Positions 59,486 to 64,000 of a stretch of DNA of 64,000 bases are shown here, piece after piece; position 1 is the stretch's first letter; each line of letters begins with the position of its first letter. Origin of the DNA: Inhella sp. (lineage in GTDB: Bacteria > Pseudomonadota > Gammaproteobacteria > Burkholderiales > Burkholderiaceae_C); NCBI RefSeq assembly GCF_027532025.1, contig NZ_JAPZSY010000002.1, forward strand, positions 1 to 64,000. The letters run 5' to 3'. The notes under the pieces were generated by a model, which was given only the letters and a program-made list of their open reading frames with translations, searched no databases and was not told the DNA's origin. The position numbers and the translations under genes are program-made.

Positions 59486-61123
59486 TCAGTGCGCGGTGGC
59501 GGCCAGCACTTCGGGAAGGTCGGTGAGGCCCTGCAGCACTTTGTCGATCCCGTCCTGCCGCAGGGTTCGCATGCCGGCATCGCGGGCGGCGGCAAACATG
59601 TCGCGGGCGCTGGCGCGGTGGCGGATCAGCTCGCGCAGCGCATCGTTGGCCACGGCCAGCTCGTGCAGGCCCAGACGCCCGCGGTAGCCGGTGCCGCCGC
59701 AGGCATGGCAGCCGTGCCGACGGTACTGGAGCAAGCGCCCGCCGTGGACGGGCCGTGCACGCCAGCGGGCGATCAGATCGTCTTCGGCTTCGGGGGTCGT
59801 CTCGCCCACCGACCCCAGGTAGAGCCGCGCGAGCGAGCGCTCGGTGTGAGCCTGCAGCGGCTCAGCCATACGGCAATCGGGGCACAGACGGCGCACCAAA
59901 CGCTGGGCCAGCACACCGAGCAATGAATCGGAGAACATGAAGGCATCGAGCCCGATTTCCAGCAGGCGCGTCACCGCCTCGGGCGCCGAGTTGGTGTGCA
60001 GCGTGGACATCACCAAGTGCCCGGTGAGCGAGGCTTCGACGGCGATGCGCGCAGTTTCCTCGTCGCGCATTTCGCCGATCATCACGACGTCGGGGTCGGC
60101 GCGCAAAAAGGTGCGCATGGCCGCCGCGAAGGTCCAGCCGATGCGCGGATTGACCTGCACCTGTCGCAGGCCGGGCTGGGTGATTTCGATGGGGTCTTCG
60201 GCCGTCCAGATCTTGCGGTGCTCCTGGTTGAGCTCGCGCATCACGGAATGCAGCGTGGTGGTCTTGCCGCAGCCCGTGGGCCCGCAGATGAGGAGCAGGC
60301 CATGGGGTTTGGTCATCAGCCCGTGCAGGGCCGCCAGGTTGTCGGGCGCCAGTCCGATGCCGGACAACGGCAAGGGCTTCACACCACCCAGCAGGCGAAG
60401 CACCACGTCTTCCAGACCGCCGCTGGTGGGCACCGTGACCATGCGCAGTTCCATGCGCGGGCCACCAAAGCGGGCAAAGTCGAGCTTGCCGTCCTGCGGC
60501 CGGCGGTGCTCGGCAATGTCCAGGTCGGCCATGATCTTCAGCCGCGCCACCAGGGCGAAGCGCACGCGAGGCGGCAGCTCCAGGTGGCGGCGCAGATCGC
60601 CATCCACGCGCATGCGAATGCACACCGGACGCGGGGGCTCGTCGGTCTCGATGTGGATGTCGCTGGCCTTGAGGTCGATGGCGTCGCTGATCAGGCGGTT
60701 GACCAGGCGCACCAGGGTGTTGTCCGACTCGGACACCACGTCCACCACGGCATCGGCCGCATCGCTGCCGGTGCGCTGCAGTTCTTCGGCCATCTCGAAC
60801 AGGCTGGTGGGCGCCGCGGCGGTCGCACCCGGGCGGTCGCTGGCGGCGGCACCCGCTGTGTCGTCCCGCAAACGGTAAGCCCGGGCCAGGGCCGGCGCCA
60901 AGGTGCCCGGCGTGGCCAGCACGGGACGAACGCGCAACTCGCTGGTGAAGCGCAGCATTTCAAGCAGTCGGTGGTCCCACGGGTCGTTCATGGCCACGAC
61001 CAGGGTGTCTCCGCGCACCATCAGAGGCAGCGCGGCCTCGCGGGTGGCGATGAGGGCGTGCACGCGCGTCAAGGCTTCGGGCTCGGGCGCAAAACGGTTC
61101 AGGTCCACCGTCAGAATGCCCAT
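59486..61123 (-). CDS. GspE/PulE (MshE/PilB-like) secretion or pilus ATPase, C-terminal piece
   Basis: A 545-aa motor ATPase for type II secretion or type IV pilus assembly. It has the second half of the N-terminal T2SSE_N domain (MGILTVDLNRF and VAMNDPWDHRLLEML), Walker A GPTGCGKTTT, the Asp box DPIEITQPGLRQVQVN, Walker B VVMIGEMRDEETA, the His box LTGHLVMSTLHTN, and the tetra-Cys zinc motif CPDC...CHAC. ATG 61123 immediately follows an in-frame TGA, and the preceding ORF supplies the first half of the same domain, so this is a split gene. No secretin or pseudopilin genes are in the window. Confidence 0.88.
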   Translation of the reverse strand: MGILTVDLNRFAPEPEALTRVHALIATREAALPLMVRGDTLVVAMNDPWDHRLLEMLRFTSELRVRPVLATPGTLAPALARAYRLRDDTAGAAASDRPGATAAAPTSLFEMAEELQRTGSDAADAVVDVVSESDNTLVRLVNRLISDAIDLKASDIHIETDEPPRPVCIRMRVDGDLRRHLELPPRVRFALVARLKIMADLDIAEHRRPQDGKLDFARFGGPRMELRMVTVPTSGGLEDVVLRLLGGVKPLPLSGIGLAPDNLAALHGLMTKPHGLLLICGPTGCGKTTTLHSVMRELNQEHRKIWTAEDPIEITQPGLRQVQVNPRIGWTFAAAMRTFLRADPDVVMIGEMRDEETARIAVEASLTGHLVMSTLHTNSAPEAVTRLLEIGLDAFMFSDSLLGVLAQRLVRRLCPDCRMAEPLQAHTERSLARLYLGSVGETTPEAEDDLIARWRARPVHGGRLLQYRRHGCHACGGTGYRGRLGLHELAVANDALRELIRHRASARDMFAAARDAGMRTLRQDGIDKVLQGLTDLPEVLAATAH

Positions 61124-61435
61124 TCAGTGCGCCAGCATCTGACGCATTTGAGCGGGGGTGAGCAAGCCCAGTTGAATGAGCACCTCGCCCAGGGGCACGT
61201 GCTCGGGCTGTACCGCCTGGTAGCGCAACGCCTCGTACAACTGCTGGGGGCGCAGGAGGCCGGCCTCCACCAAGGCTTCACCCAAGTGCGGAGCGTGGTG
61301 GTCGGGGGCAGCATGCAGCTCTTGCCACAGGGCATCGGGCTCCACGATCGAGGACGCTGGCGACGGGTTGAGCGTCGCGGCTGAGGCATCCAAGGTTGCC
61401 GGGACGGTGTCGTGAGGCTTGACGGGACGATCCAT
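61124..61435 (-). pseudogene. N-terminal piece of the GspE/MshE-type ATPase, ended by an in-frame TGA
   Basis: A 103-aa ORF in the same frame as the following ATPase gene and contiguous with it: CAC-TGA-ATG. It ends with the T2SSE_N core (LGEALVEAGLLRPQQLYEAL and LGEVLIQLGLLTPAQMRQMLAH), where the family continues directly with the sequence now found after the TGA. The first 45 residues are low complexity. Either the TGA is a nonsense mutation or sequencing error, or two proteins are made with reinitiation at the adjacent ATG. Called a pseudogene fragment only provisionally. Confidence 0.65.
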
Positions 61436-61504
61436 GCGGCCAGACTAACCCGACCGGCGCGCCGCGCCCTTTGACGCGGCACAAGCTCGACGCTCGGTGT
61501 GGCG

Positions 61505-62515
61505 TCAGCGCGTCGACAAAGCCTGGCTCACCATGCGCGACGTCACGTCCACGATTTGGATCATGCGCTCGTAGGCCATGCGCGTGGGGCCGATGACGCC
61601 CAGTGTGCCCACGACTTGCCCGTCGACCTCGTAAGGAGCGCTGACGATGCTGAGTTCCTCGAACGGCACCACCTGGCTTTCGCCGCCGATGAAGATGCGC
61701 ACGCCCTCGGCGCGGCTGCTGGTGTCGAGCAAGCGCATCAGCGCGGTCTTTTCCTCGAACAGGCCAAACAGCTTGCGCAGGCTGCCCAAGTCCTGGCTGA
61801 AATCTTGCACGGTGAGCAAGTTGCGCTCGCCGCTGATCACCACCTGCTCGGGTGGGTTGTCGTCGGCCACTTGCACAGCGGCACTCATCAGCAGGGCGAT
61901 TTCGCCCCGCAACTGCTCCACCTCGCCCCGCAAACGCTCGCGCACCAACTCCAGGGTCAGACCCGCATATTGGGCGTTGAGGCGGTTGGCCGCCTCGGTC
62001 AGCTCGGACTGGCTGTGGTCTTGCGCGGTGACGATGACGCGGTTTTGCACGTCGCCATCGGGGCTGACCAAGATGACCAGCACCCGTCGTTCGGACAAGC
62101 GCAAGAACTCGATGTGCCGAAATACCGACGGTTTGCGCGGCGCGGTGATGACCCCGACAAAACTGCTGAGGTTGCTCAGCATTTGGGCCGCGTGCGCGAT
62201 GACCCGCTGCGGCTGGTCGGGTTGCAACTGCCCCTCCAGTTGACGCACCTCGGTTTCGAACAGCGCCGGCTTGGCGGTGATCATGGTGTCCACGAACAAG
62301 CGGTAACCCAACGCGGTGGGAATGCGTCCCGCGCTGGTGTGGGGGCTGGCGATGAGGCCCAGCTCCTCCAGGTCGGCCATCACGTTGCGGATGGTGGCTG
62401 GGCTCAACTCCAGGCCCGATGCCTTGCTGAGCGTGCGCGAGCCCACGGGCAGCCCATCGGCGATGTAGCGCTCCACCAGGGTCTTCAGCAGGGATCGGGA
62501 TCGGTCGTCCAGCAT
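61505..62515 (-). CDS. hrcA: Heat-inducible transcriptional repressor HrcA
   Basis: A 336-aa repressor of class I heat-shock genes that binds CIRCE elements. The start [20 protein letters not shown] and the helix-turn-helix [22 protein letters not shown] are diagnostic. The C-terminal half contains IFIGGE and the family's [14 protein letters not shown] motif. ATG 62515 was chosen over the TTG at 62536. No CIRCE sequence occurs in the window. It is divergent from nadK, with 89 nt between starts. Confidence 0.95.
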   Translation of the reverse strand: MLDDRSRSLLKTLVERYIADGLPVGSRTLSKASGLELSPATIRNVMADLEELGLIASPHTSAGRIPTALGYRLFVDTMITAKPALFETEVRQLEGQLQPDQPQRVIAHAAQMLSNLSSFVGVITAPRKPSVFRHIEFLRLSERRVLVILVSPDGDVQNRVIVTAQDHSQSELTEAANRLNAQYAGLTLELVRERLRGEVEQLRGEIALLMSAAVQVADDNPPEQVVISGERNLLTVQDFSQDLGSLRKLFGLFEEKTALMRLLDTSSRAEGVRIFIGGESQVVPFEELSIVSAPYEVDGQVVGTLGVIGPTRMAYERMIQIVDVTSRMVSQALSTR

Positions 62516-62604
62516 GGGTTGGATTTTGTACGGCAATGACCCACTTCCCGACGTGCGGGTTGGCCACCCTGGTGGGGCCGAAACGCTGTGAGAACATGGC
62601 CTGC

Positions 62605-63477
62605 ATGGCTGGCAAACGCTTTGAACACGTGGCCCTGGTGGGCAAACCGGCGGCCGGCATCGGGCCGGTGATCGAGCAGGTGCGCGATTTCTTGCGGCAG
62701 CAAGGCTGTCGCGTCAGCCTGGAGCGCCAGGGCGCCCAAGCCGCCGGCGTTGCCGGCTATCCGGTGCTGGAGCCCGCAGAAATCGGCCGGGACTGCGACC
62801 TCGCCGTGGTGGTGGGCGGCGACGGCACGATGCTGGGCTTTGCCCGCGAGGTGGCGCCTTACGGCACCCCCTTGGTGGGCATCAACCAAGGCCGCCTGGG
62901 CTTCATCACCGACATTTCCTTTGAACAGTTCCGCGAGGCCTTGACCCCCATCCTGGCCGGCGATTGCGAAACCGAAGAACGCACCATGCTGGAAGGCAAC
63001 GTCTGGCGGGATGGCGTCAGCATCTTCAGTGGACTGGCCTTGAACGACGTGGTGGTGGCCCGCGGCGCCGCTGCCGGCATGGTGGAGTTGCGCATGCACG
63101 TGGGCGATGAGTTCGTCGCCAACTTGCGGGCCGACGGGGTCATCGTCGCCAGCCCCACCGGCAGCACGGCCTACGCGATGAGCGCCGGTGGCCCGCTGCT
63201 GCACCCCAGCATCGAGGGCTGGGTCATGGTGCCCATCGCCTCGCACGGGCTGTCCAACCGCCCGATCGTGCTGCCCGACCGCGGCGTCGTCAGCCTCGAA
63301 ATCGTGGCCGGCCGCGATGCGAGCGTCAACTTCGACATGCAAACCCTCACCCAGGTGCAACACGGCGACCGCGTCACGGTGCAGCGCTCGGCGCACAAAA
63401 GCCTGTTCCTGCACCCCACCGGCTGGAGCTACTACGCCACGCTGCGCCGCAAGCTGCGCTGGTACGAGGGCAATTGA
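62605..63477 (+). CDS. nadK: NAD kinase
   Basis: A 290-aa enzyme making NADP from NAD and ATP. The GGDGT motif ([13 protein letters not shown], about 73-77), the [11 protein letters not shown] segment, and the NDVVV and [17 protein letters not shown] motifs are all present. ATG 62605 ([13 protein letters not shown]) was chosen; ATG 62596 is possible. The hrcA-nadK-recN arrangement is common in Betaproteobacteria. Confidence 0.95.
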   Translation: MAGKRFEHVALVGKPAAGIGPVIEQVRDFLRQQGCRVSLERQGAQAAGVAGYPVLEPAEIGRDCDLAVVVGGDGTMLGFAREVAPYGTPLVGINQGRLGFITDISFEQFREALTPILAGDCETEERTMLEGNVWRDGVSIFSGLALNDVVVARGAAAGMVELRMHVGDEFVANLRADGVIVASPTGSTAYAMSAGGPLLHPSIEGWVMVPIASHGLSNRPIVLPDRGVVSLEIVAGRDASVNFDMQTLTQVQHGDRVTVQRSAHKSLFLHPTGWSYYATLRRKLRWYEGN

Positions 63478-63479
63478 CG

Positions 63480-63545
63480 CCCCCAGTCTCCCTTCGGTCG
63501 CCACCCCCGGAGGGGGGCGAATCGGCTTGGGGCGGCCCGGCGCCG
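63480..63545. repeat. GC-rich imperfect palindromic intergenic element
   Basis: Between nadK and recN lies a stretch with complementary C-run and G-run arms (CCACCCCCGG / GGGGGGCG) followed by GGGGCGGCCCGGCG. It resembles the repeated extragenic palindromic elements found in Rubrivivax-like genomes. Only this copy was recognised in the window, so its repeat status is not shown. Confidence 0.3.
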
Positions 63546-63599
63546 ATTCAACCGCGACAACGACAATCTACTCCTCCCTTTCTTTGACCCTCATCCGGC

Positions 63600-64000
63600 A
63601 TGCTGCGACGGCTTTCCCTGCGGGACTTCGTCATCGTCCCCAGCCTTGAACTCGACTGGCAATCCGGCTTCTCGGCCCTGACGGGCGAGACCGGCGCCGG
63701 CAAGTCCATCCTGCTGGACGCTTTGCAATTGCTGCTGGGCGGCCGGGGCGATGCCGGCGTGGTGCGCGAGGGGGCCGCGCGCGCCGAGCTGAGCGCCGAG
63801 TTCGACCTCCCGTTGACCCTGCGCGATTGGCTGCAGGAAGCCGGCTTTGACGAGGCCGACACCCTGCTGCTGCGCCGGGTGATCGATGCGCAAGGCAAGA
63901 GCCGCGCCTGGATCAATGGCAGCCCGGCCACGGTGGCGCAACTGGCACAGGCGGCCGAACACCTGGTCGACATCCACGGTCAGCACGCCTGGCAAAAGCT
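63600..64000 (+). CDS. recN: DNA repair protein RecN (5' part, cut by window end)
   Basis: The first 133 residues of an SMC-like recombination and repair ATPase. ATG 63600 opens LRRLSLRDFVIVPSLELDW, then the Walker A GETGAGKSILLDAL, and the RAWINGSPATVAQLAQ and DIHGQHAWQKL segments, all typical of RecN. The reading frame is open to the window edge, so it is absent from the ORF track. RecN helps repair double-strand breaks. Confidence 0.95.
   Translation, partial: MLRRLSLRDFVIVPSLELDWQSGFSALTGETGAGKSILLDALQLLLGGRGDAGVVREGAARAELSAEFDLPLTLRDWLQEAGFDEADTLLLRRVIDAQGKSRAWINGSPATVAQLAQAAEHLVDIHGQHAWQK

Noticed and set aside
62516-62604. A CIRCE element near hrcA
   Set aside because: No TTAGCACTC-N9-GAGTGCTAA-like repeat is present in this interval or noticed elsewhere in the window.

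Overview
The window is GC-rich chromosomal DNA, packed with genes on both strands and with many 4-nt ATGA start/stop overlaps. The gene set points to a betaproteobacterium of the order Burkholderiales, probably in or near the Rubrivivax/Leptothrix/Ideonella/Sphaerotilus group. The main reasons are System II (ResB/CcsB) cytochrome c maturation next to a cytochrome c4, a double-length four-ABC-domain UvrA, a PEP-CTERM protein behind a sigma-54 type promoter, the hrcA-nadK-recN order, and a MsrP/MsrQ pair. This placement is inferred from gene content, not from a search. No rRNA, CRISPR array, insertion sequence, prophage or transfer gene was seen; the window looks like core chromosome.

Layout. 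1-4.3 kb: a DUF1631 gene overlapping a patatin-type phospholipase fused to a POTRA and an outer-membrane barrel. 4.3-10.9 kb: engB, then divergently cytochrome c4, resB, ccsB, msrP and msrQ (envelope redox and heme-protein assembly). 10.9-18.6 kb: a secreted S9 peptidase, the folM-like/folB/ttcA operon, a DUF4136 lipoprotein, glmU, a DUF808 membrane protein and a small membrane ORF. 18.6-20.8 kb: a periplasmic TPR protein and a PEP-CTERM protein with a clear -24/-12 promoter. 20.8-26.4 kb: the giant UvrA. 26.5-32.5 kb: two lipoproteins, a MORN-repeat protein, a malonyl-CoA synthetase-like enzyme and a CWC zinc protein. 32.5-38.0 kb: a LysR regulator and a GltIJKL-type amino-acid ABC transporter, followed by a catalase-family protein and a 58-aa membrane protein absent from the ORF track. 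38.0-41.6 kb: an Atm1-type ABC exporter, a GGDEF protein with a destroyed signature motif, and a YciA-like thioesterase.

41.6-51.8 kb is a long leftward fatty-acid degradation cluster: TetR regulator, acyl-CoA dehydrogenase, DUF2147, FadB-like fusion, DUF4442 thioesterase, thiolase, DUF1569 lipoprotein, alpha/beta hydrolase, enoyl-CoA hydratase and SGNH hydrolase. Several genes overlap, and a palindrome lies just upstream of the TetR gene. 52-58.3 kb: an HNH endonuclease, a glycine-zipper lipoprotein, rlmJ, a phosphofructokinase, an alpha/beta-hydrolase lipoprotein, an SPFH lipoprotein, a 59-aa membrane protein and an alpha-amylase. 58.4-64 kb: a CAU-anticodon tRNA, a degenerate kinase/receiver-like protein, a GspE/MshE-type ATPase cut in two by one in-frame TGA, then hrcA, nadK and the start of recN.

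The items most worth a second look are the TGA inside the GspE-type ATPase, the sigma-54 promoter with inverted repeats at the PEP-CTERM gene, the degenerate signalling proteins (GGDEF, HATPase/REC), the SPFH-lipoprotein operon with its micro-membrane protein, and the lipoprotein/MORN cluster.
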